Below are positions 44,369-54,334 of a DNA stretch of 64,000 nt, piece by piece (position 1 is the first letter of the stretch; every line of letters begins with the position of its first letter). The notes beneath the pieces were generated by a model, which ran no database searches, was not told where the DNA came from, and was given only the letters and a program-made list of their open reading frames with translations. The DNA is from CBIFVZ01 sp966185765 (GTDB lineage: Bacteria; Pseudomonadota; Gammaproteobacteria; Enterobacterales; Enterobacteriaceae): NCBI GenBank assembly GCA_966185765.1, contig CBIFVZ010000006.1:1-64000 (forward strand), written 5' to 3'. A program made the translations under genes and the position numbers.

Positions 44369-44920
44369 GTGATGACGCTCAGGCAGCCTGCGCGCTGCCG
44401 GGATAAAGCTGTGGGCAAAAAATACACTGCGTGGTGGCTCGGGTTGTTGGTATGTACGCCAGCAACCCATGCCATTACCACGCAGTCTTTTCAGGTCAGT
44501 GCCAGCATTGTGGCGGGCTGCCAGGTCAGTAGCGGCAGCGGCGGTGTGTACGGCACGCTCAATTTCGGCTCTTATTCTGGCACCTCAAGCGCGGCCGCGC
44601 AGGCGGCTTTCACGCCCAATGGTGCGTTGTCGATTGCCTGCACGCCCGGTGTGGCACTGAGTATGAGCATCGACGGTGGGCAACACTACACCACACAGCG
44701 CCGACTGGTGCGCAGCGGCGGTACTGACGCTGTGCCTTATCGCCTGTACAGCAACAGCAACCTGAGTGCTGCCAGCGAAATCGGCGTGAACCAGAACGTC
44801 AGCGTCAGTTACAGCAACAGCAATAATATAACGCTGCCCATTTATGGCGTGGCGCAGCTGACCGGCTTTAGTCCGGCTGGCACCTATACCGATCAACTTT
44901 CTGTGACCTTGTCATGGTAA
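44369..44920 (+). CDS. SCPU-domain minor pilin, Csu-like
   Basis: A protein of about 183 residues with a second SCPU domain (ASIVAGCQVSSGSGG, GTLNFGSYSG, TYTDQLSVTLSW). The signal peptide appears to be KKYTAWWLGLLVCTPATHA, which begins 14 residues inside the frame, so the true start may be the GTG at 44411 rather than the ATG at 44369. It follows the first pilin by four bases. Role: minor or adaptor subunit of the pilus. Confidence 0.82.
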   Translation: MMTLRQPARCRDKAVGKKYTAWWLGLLVCTPATHAITTQSFQVSASIVAGCQVSSGSGGVYGTLNFGSYSGTSSAAAQAAFTPNGALSIACTPGVALSMSIDGGQHYTTQRRLVRSGGTDAVPYRLYSNSNLSAASEIGVNQNVSVSYSNSNNITLPIYGVAQLTGFSPAGTYTDQLSVTLSW

Positions 44921-44936
44921 TTAAGGGAGAAGGGGA

Positions 44937-45680
44937 ATGTCAGGCACAATGTATGTGGCCCGTGCGTGTGCGCTCACGGTGCTGTTGGCCTGCGCAACGG
45001 CGCAGGCGGCCAGTAATTTGCTTATCTGGCCTATCGACCCCATCCTCGCCCACGATGAGCAGGCGACCCAGCTGTGGATAGAAAACCAGGGTAAGGAGCC
45101 TGCGACCATGCAGGTACGCGTTGTGCGCTGGCGTCAGGAGCAAGGTGTTGAGCGCTACAGCGCCCAGCAAGACGTGGTGGCAAGTCCGCCTATCGTACGC
45201 GTTAACCAGGGTAGCAAACAGTTAGTGCGCCTGATTCGCCAGGCGCCCACCCCCGCAGGCCAGGAGTGGGCCTACCGTGTAGTCGTCGATGAAATTCCCC
45301 AGCCGCAAGCTGACGGCAAACAGCAAATGGGTATTCGTTTGCAGATGCGCTATTCCATTCCTCTTTTTACCTACGGGCAGGGTATCCCCACCAGACGTAA
45401 CGGCGAAAGCCATGTGGATACTGATCCGAACAAACTGGCCTGGCGCATCATCAACGAGCAGGGCCGCCCGTTGTTGCAGGTCAGTAACCGTGGCGATGTG
45501 CACGTCAGGCTCAGCAAGGTACAGCTTGGCGGGCGTACTATTGCCGATGGGTTATTAGGTTATGTGCTGCCTGGCAGCGAGCGTAGCTGGGAGTTACCGG
45601 CTTTCGCTGCGACGGCGTCCCGGCTCACCGCTTCAATTAACGCACCAGTTGATATATGGCAATCTGCGCCATCCCGCTAG
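44937..45680 (+). CDS. Periplasmic pilus chaperone, CsuC-like
   Basis: A 247-residue PapD-fold chaperone with signal peptide (ALTVLLACATAQA). Visible features: LLIWPIDPILAHDEQATQLW of the first strand, VRVNQGSKQLVRLIRQ (G1-like edge and conserved basic residues) and a second domain with YVLPGSERSW. It fits the archaic (sigma) family, which has longer F1-G1 regions. It delivers pilins to the usher encoded next, whose start lies inside this gene. Confidence 0.9.
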   Translation: MSGTMYVARACALTVLLACATAQAASNLLIWPIDPILAHDEQATQLWIENQGKEPATMQVRVVRWRQEQGVERYSAQQDVVASPPIVRVNQGSKQLVRLIRQAPTPAGQEWAYRVVVDEIPQPQADGKQQMGIRLQMRYSIPLFTYGQGIPTRRNGESHVDTDPNKLAWRIINEQGRPLLQVSNRGDVHVRLSKVQLGGRTIADGLLGYVLPGSERSWELPAFAATASRLTASINAPVDIWQSAPSR

Positions 45681-48052
45681 GCCGGTGTCGTGCGCTCGTG
45701 CTGGTCTTGTTTGCCGCCTCGCGCTGTGTCAGCGCACAATCTCAGGATGATGCGCTACCGCCGCCCCCCGATGTGCGCCAGATTAACGCGAATGCCACTT
45801 ACCATCTGGCACTGGTGGTTAACCAGGCCGATAACGGTGTAGTGGCTGCGGTGAGCCGCCGTGAGGGGCGCTTTTACCTGGCCTCTGCTGATTTGCAGCG
45901 AGCCGGTATTCCGCCAGATAAGATCCCCGCCGGGGAGGTTGATCCTGACGCCGTCCCGGGCATGAAAAGCGAATACGACAGCGCGGGGCAGCGCCTGCTG
46001 GTGACGGTGCCGGACAGCTGGTTGCCCAGGCGCGATGTGGCAATGGGTAGAGGCACTCAGCGCTTCAAGGCCGTGAGCGGCAGTGGCGCGTTGTTTAACT
46101 ATGACCTGTATACCAGCCATGTGCAGCAAGGCAGTACCCAGCTTTCAGCCTGGCATGAAGTGCGTTTTTTTAATCCCCAGGGGTCGTTTAACTCCACCGG
46201 TACGCTCGGAAAAAGCTACGGCGGTGATGGCTTTAACAACGGCTATCGCCGCTACGACACCTGGTTTAACGGCCAGAATGACGACAGCGCGCTGAGCTGG
46301 TCGGTCGGGGATATTATCAGCGATGCCCTGAGCTGGAGCAGCAGTGTGCGCATGGGCGGCGTGAGCATTGGTCGCGACTTTTCGCTGCGCCCGGATTTGG
46401 TGACTTATCCGCTGCCTGCGTTCTCTGGCGAAGCGGCGGTGCCGTCTACGGTAGATGTCTTCATTAACGGTTATCGCAACGGTTCAACGCAGTTACAGCC
46501 AGGTCCTTTTACGCTCACTAATCTGCCTTACGTGAATGGCGCGGGTGAGGCTGTGCTGGTCACGACCGACGCGCTGGGGCGCCAGGTTTCTACCACGCTG
46601 CCGTTTTATGTGGCAAGTGACCTGCTGCGTCCGGGGATGAGTGATTATTCGTTTTCGGCCGGGGCATTGCGGCGTAATTATGGGCTGAAAAACTTTGACT
46701 ACGGCCAGGCGGCGGCAAGCGGTAGCTGGCGCTACGGGGTGAACGATGCCTGGACGGTTGAAAGCCACGCCGAGGCGGCAGAATCACTGGCGCTGGGCGG
46801 CCTGGGATCGTTGGTTAAACTGGGGCGCTGGGGCGTGGTCAACGGCGCCTGGAGCTACAGCCAGATGCGAGGCGACAGCGGCCAGCAGATTAACTGGGGT
46901 TATCAGTACAACGGTAGTCTGTTCACCCTGGCCACACAGCAGACTCGCCGCCAGCGCGGCTTTGGTAATCTTGCGCTGTATGACATTCCTACCCGCTATG
47001 ACAGCAACAACGTACCCATTTCCACACTAAGCCGCGATACCTCGCAGTATTCGGTGTCACTCAACATGGGCAATTATGGCAACATAGGCGCGGCGTGGAT
47101 TGATGTGCAGGGATTTGATGACTCCCGTACCCGACTGTTGAACCTTTCCTGGAGTAAAACGCTGTGGGGCAACACCAGTCTGTACGTGGCGGCGGGTCGT
47201 GATATGGAAGCAGGGGGCTGGAGCACCGCGATGACGTTGCAGGTGCCGCTTGGTCCGCGTGATAACACGGCCCTCAGTGTTGAGCACTACCCTGACTCCG
47301 GCAGCACTCAGCGCGTGAACTACAGCCACGCTATGCCGAGCGACGGCGGTTTTGGCTGGGATATGGCCTGGGCACGCCAGCAGCGCAATGATGATTATCT
47401 GCAGGGTACGCTAAGCTGGCGCAACAACCACGTTGAGCTGCAGGGCGGTGTTTACGGGCAGTCCGGTGAATACACCCAGTGGGGCGATATGTCCGGGGCG
47501 CTGGTATGGATGGACAATAAAGTCTTTGCCGCAAATCAGATTAACGATGCCTTTGTGGTGGTCAGTACCGAAGGTGAGCCGGATGTGACCGTTAACTACG
47601 AAAATCAGCCCATTGGTGAAACCGACGCTGACGGCTACATGCTGGTCAGCAGCGTGACCTCAGCCTACGCTGGTTTATACAGCATTGAAACGCTGAACCT
47701 GCCTGCGGATGTCAGCATCCGCAATACCGAGCGGCGCGTTGCGTTGCAGCGGCGCAGCGGTTATCTGCTGAAATTCCCGATTGAGCACCAGAACGTGGCG
47801 AACGTGATTTTGCATGACAGTACGGGACAGGCCGTGCCGGTTTCAAGCCGGGTGCGGGGCACATCAGGCACAGACACCCTTGTGGGCTATGACGGGCTGG
47901 CCTATCTGGAAGGCCTGAAGCGTGATACCACGCTGACTGTCACCGCGCCAGATGGTCGCCGTTGCCAGGTAGAGTTGCATGCCGATCGTAAAAACAGCGG
48001 CAGGCTTGAGACCTACGGACCGCTTATCTGCCGTTGGCAGGAGACACCATGA
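45656..48052 (+). CDS. Outer-membrane pilus usher, CsuD-like
   Basis: A 798-residue usher. After the signal peptide (LVLVLFAASRCVSA) comes the N-terminal chaperone-binding domain (YHLALVVNQADNG), the 24-strand barrel with plug (VPSTVDVFINGYRNGSTQLQ) and C-terminal domains (PDGRRCQVELHADR). This form is typical of archaic ushers (about 800-830 residues). It overlaps the chaperone gene by 25 bases and the tip adhesin gene by four. Confidence 0.92.
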   Translation: MAICAIPLGRCRALVLVLFAASRCVSAQSQDDALPPPPDVRQINANATYHLALVVNQADNGVVAAVSRREGRFYLASADLQRAGIPPDKIPAGEVDPDAVPGMKSEYDSAGQRLLVTVPDSWLPRRDVAMGRGTQRFKAVSGSGALFNYDLYTSHVQQGSTQLSAWHEVRFFNPQGSFNSTGTLGKSYGGDGFNNGYRRYDTWFNGQNDDSALSWSVGDIISDALSWSSSVRMGGVSIGRDFSLRPDLVTYPLPAFSGEAAVPSTVDVFINGYRNGSTQLQPGPFTLTNLPYVNGAGEAVLVTTDALGRQVSTTLPFYVASDLLRPGMSDYSFSAGALRRNYGLKNFDYGQAAASGSWRYGVNDAWTVESHAEAAESLALGGLGSLVKLGRWGVVNGAWSYSQMRGDSGQQINWGYQYNGSLFTLATQQTRRQRGFGNLALYDIPTRYDSNNVPISTLSRDTSQYSVSLNMGNYGNIGAAWIDVQGFDDSRTRLLNLSWSKTLWGNTSLYVAAGRDMEAGGWSTAMTLQVPLGPRDNTALSVEHYPDSGSTQRVNYSHAMPSDGGFGWDMAWARQQRNDDYLQGTLSWRNNHVELQGGVYGQSGEYTQWGDMSGALVWMDNKVFAANQINDAFVVVSTEGEPDVTVNYENQPIGETDADGYMLVSSVTSAYAGLYSIETLNLPADVSIRNTERRVALQRRSGYLLKFPIEHQNVANVILHDSTGQAVPVSSRVRGTSGTDTLVGYDGLAYLEGLKRDTTLTVTAPDGRRCQVELHADRKNSGRLETYGPLICRWQETP

Positions 48053-49005
48053 GACGTCTATTTTTATTGCTGCTGCTGTGGGGCTTAAGTGGTGGAGTAA
48101 AGGCTGCCTGTACGGCGGCGCTCGGGAGCAGCGCCACGTTTGGTACGGTGACATCGTTTGCGGTTAACAGCACGGCACAGAACGTGAATACATCGCTGAC
48201 GCTCACCTGTGACACCATATTGAACCTGCTGACGGTGGGAGATACGGTCACGTTGACCTACCTTGGCGCGGCCCCCGCTTCCGGCACCCGCGCCGGGATG
48301 CAGCGTACCGGTAATACCACGGACACAATACCGGTAATGCTGTGTACTGTTGATGGGTGCAGCAGTGAGATTGCGAACAATAGCGGGACCTATACCTGGA
48401 GTGGCAGTACGCTTTTGAATTTGCTCGGTAACAAAACCTATACGCTGCCGCTTTATTTTCGCACCGTGCCGGGTCAGTCGGTAGCTGCCGGGACTTATCA
48501 GACGGCACTGACGCTGCGTTTTAACTGGAGTGTGTGTTCGGTGGGGGTGGCGGTATGTGTGATAGCTCAGACCGGGAACACGACATTCACCCTTAACGTG
48601 ACCATAACCGTCACCAACGACTGTTCGGCGATGAGTACACCGGATGTAAGTTTTGGCAGCCAGCCGCTGGTGGGGAATTTCCCCACTATCAGCCAGACCA
48701 TCGCGCTGACCTGTACCAAAGGCAGCATTTATACCGTAGGTATCAGCAATGGTAATTACGCCAACGGTAGCGTGCGCAATATGGCAAGCGGCAATAACCG
48801 CATGAGTTATGAAATTTATAAAGGCACGACGGCGAACCGTTGGGGAGTCAGCGGCACTGAGCGCTGGGCCAGTACCGACTCTACGTCTGTCAGTACTGAC
48901 GGGTTATTACGTTCGTATAACTATACCGCCAAAGTGCTGACCGGGCAGACCACACCGCCTGCAGGTAATTACTCAGATACGCTGGTGGTGGACGTCGCGT
49001 TTTAA
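48049..49005 (+). CDS. Two-domain SCPU tip adhesin, CsuE-like
   Basis: A 318-residue exported protein with signal peptide (MRRLFLLLLLWGLSGGVKA). It contains two SCPU-type domains, the second being the typical C-terminal pilin part (TNDCSAMSTPDVSFGSQPL, NYSDTLVVDVAF). This is the layout of the CsuE tip adhesin, which binds hydrophobic surfaces. It ends the five-gene operon; the start ATG overlaps the usher stop (ATGA). Confidence 0.9.
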   Translation: MRRLFLLLLLWGLSGGVKAACTAALGSSATFGTVTSFAVNSTAQNVNTSLTLTCDTILNLLTVGDTVTLTYLGAAPASGTRAGMQRTGNTTDTIPVMLCTVDGCSSEIANNSGTYTWSGSTLLNLLGNKTYTLPLYFRTVPGQSVAAGTYQTALTLRFNWSVCSVGVAVCVIAQTGNTTFTLNVTITVTNDCSAMSTPDVSFGSQPLVGNFPTISQTIALTCTKGSIYTVGISNGNYANGSVRNMASGNNRMSYEIYKGTTANRWGVSGTERWASTDSTSVSTDGLLRSYNYTAKVLTGQTTPPAGNYSDTLVVDVAF

Positions 49006-49115
49006 TTTTTTTGCCCTGGAGAAGGGCAGGAGTGCACCAACAGCGCGTTATGGATAGTCGCAAAATAAGGGAGCTGCATTCGATAATTTTATTGATATCT
49101 TCTGGCGAAACCATC

Positions 49116-50048
49116 ATGAACAATGATTTCAGAAAGCTGGATCTAAACCTGCTTAAGGCGTTGGATGCCCTGATTGACGAGGGCAGCGTGACCCGCGCGG
49201 CGCGGCGTTTATCGCTCACACAGCCTGCGGTGAGTGGCATGCTTACCAGACTACGTGATTATTTTGACGATCCGCTGTTTGTCCGCGCCCAGCGCGGTGT
49301 GGTGCCCACCTTGCGCGCACAGCAACTGGCGGCACCGATAAAGCAAATTCTTTGGGATGTTGCCACGCTGCTGCGCCCGGCAAGTTTTGTTGCGCAGGAG
49401 GCACAGCTCACTTTTAGCGTGGCGGCAACAGACTACGCGCTGCGGGCCGCCGTGGTGCCGTTAATGGCTGAACTCAGGCGTCAGGCACCAGGTATTCGTG
49501 TGGCGGTGCTGGCGCCAGAGCCGCACCGGCTGGCGCGTCAGCTTGAACGTGGGGATGTTGATTTAGCGTTGGTGACACCACAGACTGCGCCAGAGGAATT
49601 ACATGGACGGGCGCTGTATCAGGAACAGTACGTCTGTGCTATGCGCGCCGATCACCCGGCAGCGCAGCATACGACGATATCGCTGGAGACGTTTTGTGCA
49701 CTGGAGCACATTCTGGTGTCTGACAGTGGGAGCTTTATGGGCGTGACCGACGAGGCGTTGTCGGCTATTGGCCGCGAACGTCGGGTGGGCATGGCGGTAA
49801 ACAGCTTTCTGGTATTGCCAGAAGTGCTACTGGCAACGGATATGATTGCCGTTGTACCGCACCGTCTGGTGGCGGGCAATGCGCAGCTTGCGGTCATGCA
49901 GACACCGCTGCCAGTGCCGGGTTTTACCAAAAGCATGGCCTGGCATGAGCGTACCCACCGTGACGCGGCCCAGCAGTGGATTCGGGCGCTGTTACTGGAT
50001 ATCTGCCAGTCAGGTGAGAGCGGCCTGGCGCAGGTGAGGCCTGCGTGA
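49116..50048 (+). CDS. LysR-family transcriptional regulator
   Basis: A 310-residue LysR regulator of the NodD/LeuO/DNT-type group: DLNLLKALDALIDEGSVTRA followed by ARRLSLTQPAVSGMLTRLRD is the helix-turn-helix, and the rest is the effector domain. Translation probably starts at 49116, since the helix-turn-helix begins seven residues later. It lies 110 bases after the adhesin gene on the same strand, so it might be co-transcribed with the pilus genes, but the regulated gene is unknown. Confidence 0.88.
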   Translation: MNNDFRKLDLNLLKALDALIDEGSVTRAARRLSLTQPAVSGMLTRLRDYFDDPLFVRAQRGVVPTLRAQQLAAPIKQILWDVATLLRPASFVAQEAQLTFSVAATDYALRAAVVPLMAELRRQAPGIRVAVLAPEPHRLARQLERGDVDLALVTPQTAPEELHGRALYQEQYVCAMRADHPAAQHTTISLETFCALEHILVSDSGSFMGVTDEALSAIGRERRVGMAVNSFLVLPEVLLATDMIAVVPHRLVAGNAQLAVMQTPLPVPGFTKSMAWHERTHRDAAQQWIRALLLDICQSGESGLAQVRPA

Positions 50049-50082
50049 GCGAGGGATGCTGATTATTGAGGGTACTCAAATG

Positions 50083-50106
50083 ATAAGCCCGCGCTGGCGG
50101 GCTTAT
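50083..50106. terminator. Bidirectional terminator
   Basis: ATAAGCCCGC (50083-50092) pairs with GCGGGCTTAT (50097-50106) around the loop GCTG. It lies between the convergent LysR gene and a small minus-strand gene, with T-rich flanks. Confidence 0.75.
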
Positions 50107-50125
50107 TAATCTCAGAGCAGTCGGA

Positions 50126-50332
50126 TTAGCGGATAAGGCTGCCGATGGTGTCGATAACGACGGGAATCAGGGATAACAGTTGGGTGATAATGACGGCGCT
50201 AACCGCCCATAATAAAAGCTGGATTCGGCTATTACCGGAATTTTTTTGTCTGTCGTCACAGGTCTCTATGACCGACAGCCTGGTTTTAACCGTCAACACG
50301 CTTTGTTTATGTGTGTTTACTTCCTGAGACAT
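50126..50332 (-). CDS. Small single-pass membrane protein, unknown
   Basis: A 68-residue frame starting MSQEVNTHKQSVLTVKTRL with a polar, charged first half and a C-terminal membrane helix (LLLWAVSAVIITQLLSLIPVV). GGCGAGGG precedes the start. It converges on the terminator at 50083, which supports a real transcript. I do not recognise a family; small proteins with a soluble helix plus a C-terminal anchor of this size occur in phage holin and toxin groups. Confidence 0.5.
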   Translation of the reverse strand: MSQEVNTHKQSVLTVKTRLSVIETCDDRQKNSGNSRIQLLLWAVSAVIITQLLSLIPVVIDTIGSLIR

Positions 50333-50743
50333 ACCCTCGCCTCCGCTATTGCCTTTCCAGACCCGCGACAGCGGTGTCATCTGGAACTCATCCTTTAATA
50401 AATCACAGACTACCCCTGCTGTAGTAAGTTGTCACGACGAGTTAATACCTATCATTGTGATAGCTAACCCTTTCCCCTTCATCCCCTGAGCAATATTTGT
50501 GATCGGGAGCCGCGCTTGACGGCTCGGACCGTTCACAAGGCACAGCGTAGCGGTTGCCCTGGAGCACTGTGGATAAAGATCAATAAAATAAAGAAGAGTC
50601 GTTATTTGACGCGGTGGTGGGGCGTATACAGGGTGCGCCTGTACGGGTATGGCGCACGGGGCAATCGAGGCGTCACGCACCAGGACTGGCTTGAGCAGAG
50701 GAGGTAGCCAACACGCAACACAGCTTTTTGACCGCGCTATACG
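50333..50743. other. Intergenic, no gene recognised
   Basis: About 410 bases between the small membrane protein and the SorC regulator. Short reading frames exist on both strands, but none shows family features or a good ribosome site. Confidence 0.4.
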
Positions 50744-51706
50744 TTATTGGCTGATACTCAGAATGGTGCGGATATTACGAGCGCTGGTGGCGATAATATC
50801 AATGGCACCGGTACGCAGCGCCCCCATAATTGCCAGGGCTTTTGTGCTTTCTGACGCAATGGCAATTACGCACGGGATCTGCTGAAGCTCTTCAATACTC
50901 AGGCCAATTACGCGGTCATCCATGACGGTATTCACATGTTTGCCCTGAGCATTAAAAAAGTCGTAACCGGCAATATCGCCAATGACGCCCTGATTGAGGC
51001 TGGCGTCATTGATTTCCTGCGGCGTGAACCAGCCAAGCTTCACCATGTAGCTGTCTTCGTTCATATCGCCAATGCCTACCAGCGCAACATCGGCCTTGCG
51101 CGCACGATCCAGCGTGTCTTTCACCGTGCTGTTGCGTAACAGCGCGGTTTTCAGTTCCGGGTTATCAACATAAGCCGGGGCGTACAGTGACTCGCTGCTG
51201 CCGCCGAATTTTTTTGCCAGCAGTCGGCTAATATGGTCGGCATTAATGGCATCGCCCGGGCGGTGCGTGCCGCCAATACCGCAGATAAAACGGCAGTCTT
51301 TGGGGTGTACTGTACTGGTGTATTCGGCAACTGCGGCAACGTTACGTCCCTGGCCGACGGCGACCGTCATGCTGTCGCGAAGCGTGCTGGCAAGATGGGT
51401 AGACACCAGTGCAGCCACCTGGCGGCGTTGCTCGTCTTCGTCGTTATGGTCCAGTGCAATCAACGCACGACTGATCGGGAAACGCTCGCGTAGCTGCTTT
51501 TCCAGCTGGGTGCTGAACACCGGATGGTAACGGACGTTGATTTCAACAATGCCTTCTTCCTTCGCCCGCTTGAGCAGTCGGCCCACTTTAATGCGCGAGA
51601 AGCCAAAACGGTTGGCTATCTCTTCCTGCGTGACCTCATCGCAGTAGTAAGCGATAGCGATTTCCGTCAGTAGTTCGTAATCCTTTGAATTGCCGGATTT
51701 GTACAT
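50744..51706 (-). CDS. SorC/DeoR-type sugar-binding transcriptional regulator
   Basis: A 320-residue SorC-family regulator: N-terminal helix-turn-helix (IAYYCDEVTQEEIANRFGFS) and a C-terminal sugar-phosphate-binding domain (AVGQGRNVAAVAEY, GIGDMNEDSYM, GVIGDIAGYDFF). These proteins sense phosphorylated sugars and usually control the neighbouring catabolic genes. It lies at the left border of the locus 51822-59482 and on the same strand as the first two enzymes. A candidate operator shared by two promoters of the locus is listed separately. Confidence 0.92.
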   Translation of the reverse strand: MYKSGNSKDYELLTEIAIAYYCDEVTQEEIANRFGFSRIKVGRLLKRAKEEGIVEINVRYHPVFSTQLEKQLRERFPISRALIALDHNDEDEQRRQVAALVSTHLASTLRDSMTVAVGQGRNVAAVAEYTSTVHPKDCRFICGIGGTHRPGDAINADHISRLLAKKFGGSSESLYAPAYVDNPELKTALLRNSTVKDTLDRARKADVALVGIGDMNEDSYMVKLGWFTPQEINDASLNQGVIGDIAGYDFFNAQGKHVNTVMDDRVIGLSIEELQQIPCVIAIASESTKALAIMGALRTGAIDIIATSARNIRTILSISQ

Positions 51707-51821
51707 ACGTTGCGCATCTCCACGGATTATAAATTATCAGGGCGTGAACATTTGATAGTCGAGTATATCAGAATCCCGCCCTCGTGCGCCGTGAGAGTAC
51801 CGGGAGAGGTCAGCACCTGCC

Positions 51822-52586
51822 TTAGCTCAGAAGTTCGTGTGCTTCGTCCAGTACCGCCTGTAGTGCTGCGGGCTGATGGGCAAAACGCCCCAGAAAGAGG
51901 CCGTCAACATCCGGCCACAGCCGGGTGAGTAAACCCGGTCCGGCACTGCCACCGTAAATGACCCGATGTTTACCCATTGTGCGCACGCTCAGGTATTCAC
52001 GCAGTCCCGCACAGACCTGGCGCACATAGTCGTCCGGGGCTGGTTGTGGTGCGCCAATGGCCCATTGTGGCTCCCAGGCAAAAATCACGTCGCCTGCTAT
52101 CTCCTGGCTATTATCAAGCACTGTGCTTGCCTGGCCGATGGCAAGGCGAGTGGCCTCAGCGGCACTCACCTGATGGGGTTCGCCAATGCACACCACCGGC
52201 GTGAGCCGGTGTTTCAGCGCGATGCGCACCTTGCGGGCAATCAGGTCATCGGTTTCACCGAAATGGCGGCGGCGCTCGGCGTGACCGATTTCAGCATAGC
52301 CACAGCCCATTTCCGCCAGCATGGCTGCGCTGGTTTCACCAGTCCAGGCACCGGGTGGCTCTGGGCTGATATTTTGTGCGCCAACTTCCATTACGCTGCC
52401 TGCAAACGCCCGTAATGCGGTATCTATTGCAGGCGAGGACGGGAAGGTAAACAGCGCCAGTTCATCGGGTTTGTGGGTAAGCGGATGCGGGTGCAGGATA
52501 TCTGCCACCTCGCGGCACCACGCTGCGGTTTGCTGCCAGCCAAAATACATCTTCAGGCTGATACCGAGCGTCATTCTTACGGACAT
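51822..52586 (-). CDS. Triosephosphate-isomerase-like isomerase (probable tetrulose-phosphate isomerase)
   Basis: A 254-residue TIM-barrel protein. Lys of the active site is in ISLKMYFG (the usual Asn two positions before it is Ser), the catalytic His in EIGHAERRRHFGE, the catalytic Glu and flexible loop in FAWEPQWAIG, and the phosphate site in YGGSAGPG. Catabolic TpiA paralogues next to a DhaK-type kinase act as L-erythrulose-1-phosphate isomerases (LerI/EryH). It overlaps the kinase gene by ten bases, which supports the same role here. Confidence 0.85.
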   Translation of the reverse strand: MSVRMTLGISLKMYFGWQQTAAWCREVADILHPHPLTHKPDELALFTFPSSPAIDTALRAFAGSVMEVGAQNISPEPPGAWTGETSAAMLAEMGCGYAEIGHAERRRHFGETDDLIARKVRIALKHRLTPVVCIGEPHQVSAAEATRLAIGQASTVLDNSQEIAGDVIFAWEPQWAIGAPQPAPDDYVRQVCAGLREYLSVRTMGKHRVIYGGSAGPGLLTRLWPDVDGLFLGRFAHQPAALQAVLDEAHELLS

Positions 52587-54334
52587 ACCGCGTCTCCTTT
52601 TGCGCTGATTTTACGCGGCGCCAGGCAGTCGCCCACGGCATTGATAATCAACGCCATTGAGATAGCCCCTGCGTCAGGCGTGCCTTTACTGCGCTCGGCA
52701 AGTGGGCGGGCGCGGCCAATTTTTGGCACCATGTTGGCGGTATCCCTGGCGCACTGCCCGGCGACGCGCGCGGCGTGTTGCCAGGCATCAGGCAATGAGC
52801 GGCCCTGTTCGACCTGCTCGCGCAGCGCTGCGCTAAACGGCGACAGCACATCGACCAGGGTTTTATCACCGGGCTTTGCTTTACCAAAGTGCATCACGCC
52901 GTGGCACGCTTGTTCTACGGCGCGGGCAACAGTTTGTGCGTCCGGTTTGTCGTGGTTGCCAATGACGGTGCCAAGCGTGTTTAAAATGACGCCCCAGATG
53001 GCGCCGGAGGTGCCGCCTGCCTGGTCGGCCCACGCGTCGGCCACCTGTTGTAACAGCGAACCGGCCCCTGCGCCGCGTGCCAGCACGCGCTGCGCCTCGC
53101 TCTGTGCGGCGCGCACCCCGCGCTCCATACCAATACCGTGATCGCCATCTCCCGCAACCGCATCAATACGGCCCAGTTCATCGACGTTATCAATCACCAC
53201 TGCGGCAAGGCGTGTCACTATCTGTGTCACGTGTGCGGCGGCTTGCTGTGAGGCCGCACTCGCCTGCGCCAGCGGAGCGTCTTCATGGATTTGCGTCTGT
53301 ATGGCAGGTAGCGGCGTTTCATTAAAGCGCGATCCTTTACGAAACGCGGCGCTGTAAGCGGGAGCCTGCCACAGGCTTTCCAGCTCATCGTTAAGCCAGA
53401 ACAGCGTGAGCGACAGGCCCGCCATATCGAAGCTGGTAACAAACTCGCCTACCTGGGCGTCAACCACCTCCACGCCGTGCCGGGCGAGTTCGCGGCGTAC
53501 GTTATCCCACAGTACAAATAGCTCTTCATATTTAACGCTGCCAAGACCGTTGAGAATAGCCCCGACGCGCGCGCCCTGCGGTTGTTTTACCGCCGTGGGA
53601 ATATCGCGCAGCAACTGCTCTACCAGTTGCCTGGCAAGCTCGCCTGCCTGAGGCAGGGGGCGGTCTTCAATGCCCGGTTCACCGTGGATACCCATGCCAA
53701 AAGCCATTTGTCCCGCTGGCACGCTGAACAACGGCTGCTCTGCGCCCGGCAGCCGGCAGCCGGAAAAAGCGACACCCAGGGTGCGCGTGCGCTGGTTGGC
53801 ACGCTTTGCAACAGCCAGCACTTGCTCCAGCGTATCACCGCGCTCGGCTGCTGCTGCCGCTGCTTTGAATACCACCAGATCACCGGCTACGCCACGGCGC
53901 TTTTCAGCCTCGTTTTGTGCGGCACTGGTGATGTCATCGGTAATAGCGATGAGTTCACAGGGAATGCCCTCGGCAAGCAGGCGCTCGCGGGCGAGGCCGA
54001 AGTGCAGCACGTCGCCCGCGTAGTTACCAAATGCCAGCAGCACACCTGCGCCGTTATTTGCCGCGCGTGCGACAGAGCAAATCTGCTGAGACGAGGGCGA
54101 GGCAAACAGGTTGCCCATCGCCGCGCCATGCGCAAGTCCCTGACCGACCAGTCCGGCAAAAGCCGGGTAATGGCCACTGCCTCCACCTACTACCACGGCC
54201 ACCGAGCCAGGTTTGCTGCAGGTGCTACGTACCACGCCGCCGGGTACCTGGCGCACAATTGACGCGTTGGCGTTGACGAAGCCGGACACCATTTCTTTTG
54301 CGAAGTCGGAAGGATTATTAAAAAGCCATGTCAT
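52577..54334 (-). CDS. Fused DhaK-DhaL ATP-dependent ketose kinase (erythrulose/dihydroxyacetone kinase)
   Basis: A 585-residue single-chain kinase. The DhaK half (residues 1 to about 330) has the substrate-loop motif GGGSGHYPAFAGLVGQ; the DhaL half (about 375-585) has AVAGDGDHGIGM, which binds ADP-Mg. The order matches ATP-dependent dihydroxyacetone kinases and L- or D-erythrulose kinases (LerK/DerK). Followed by the TIM-like isomerase on the same strand and opposite the RpiB-like gene, a tetrulose kinase is more likely than a dihydroxyacetone kinase. Confidence 0.9.
   Translation of the reverse strand: MTWLFNNPSDFAKEMVSGFVNANASIVRQVPGGVVRSTCSKPGSVAVVVGGGSGHYPAFAGLVGQGLAHGAAMGNLFASPSSQQICSVARAANNGAGVLLAFGNYAGDVLHFGLARERLLAEGIPCELIAITDDITSAAQNEAEKRRGVAGDLVVFKAAAAAAERGDTLEQVLAVAKRANQRTRTLGVAFSGCRLPGAEQPLFSVPAGQMAFGMGIHGEPGIEDRPLPQAGELARQLVEQLLRDIPTAVKQPQGARVGAILNGLGSVKYEELFVLWDNVRRELARHGVEVVDAQVGEFVTSFDMAGLSLTLFWLNDELESLWQAPAYSAAFRKGSRFNETPLPAIQTQIHEDAPLAQASAASQQAAAHVTQIVTRLAAVVIDNVDELGRIDAVAGDGDHGIGMERGVRAAQSEAQRVLARGAGAGSLLQQVADAWADQAGGTSGAIWGVILNTLGTVIGNHDKPDAQTVARAVEQACHGVMHFGKAKPGDKTLVDVLSPFSAALREQVEQGRSLPDAWQHAARVAGQCARDTANMVPKIGRARPLAERSKGTPDAGAISMALIINAVGDCLAPRKISAKGDAVCP

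Noticed and set aside
50432..50680. 82-residue minus-strand frame in the gap before sorC
   Set aside because: Composition and lack of any motif or ribosome site suggest a chance frame.
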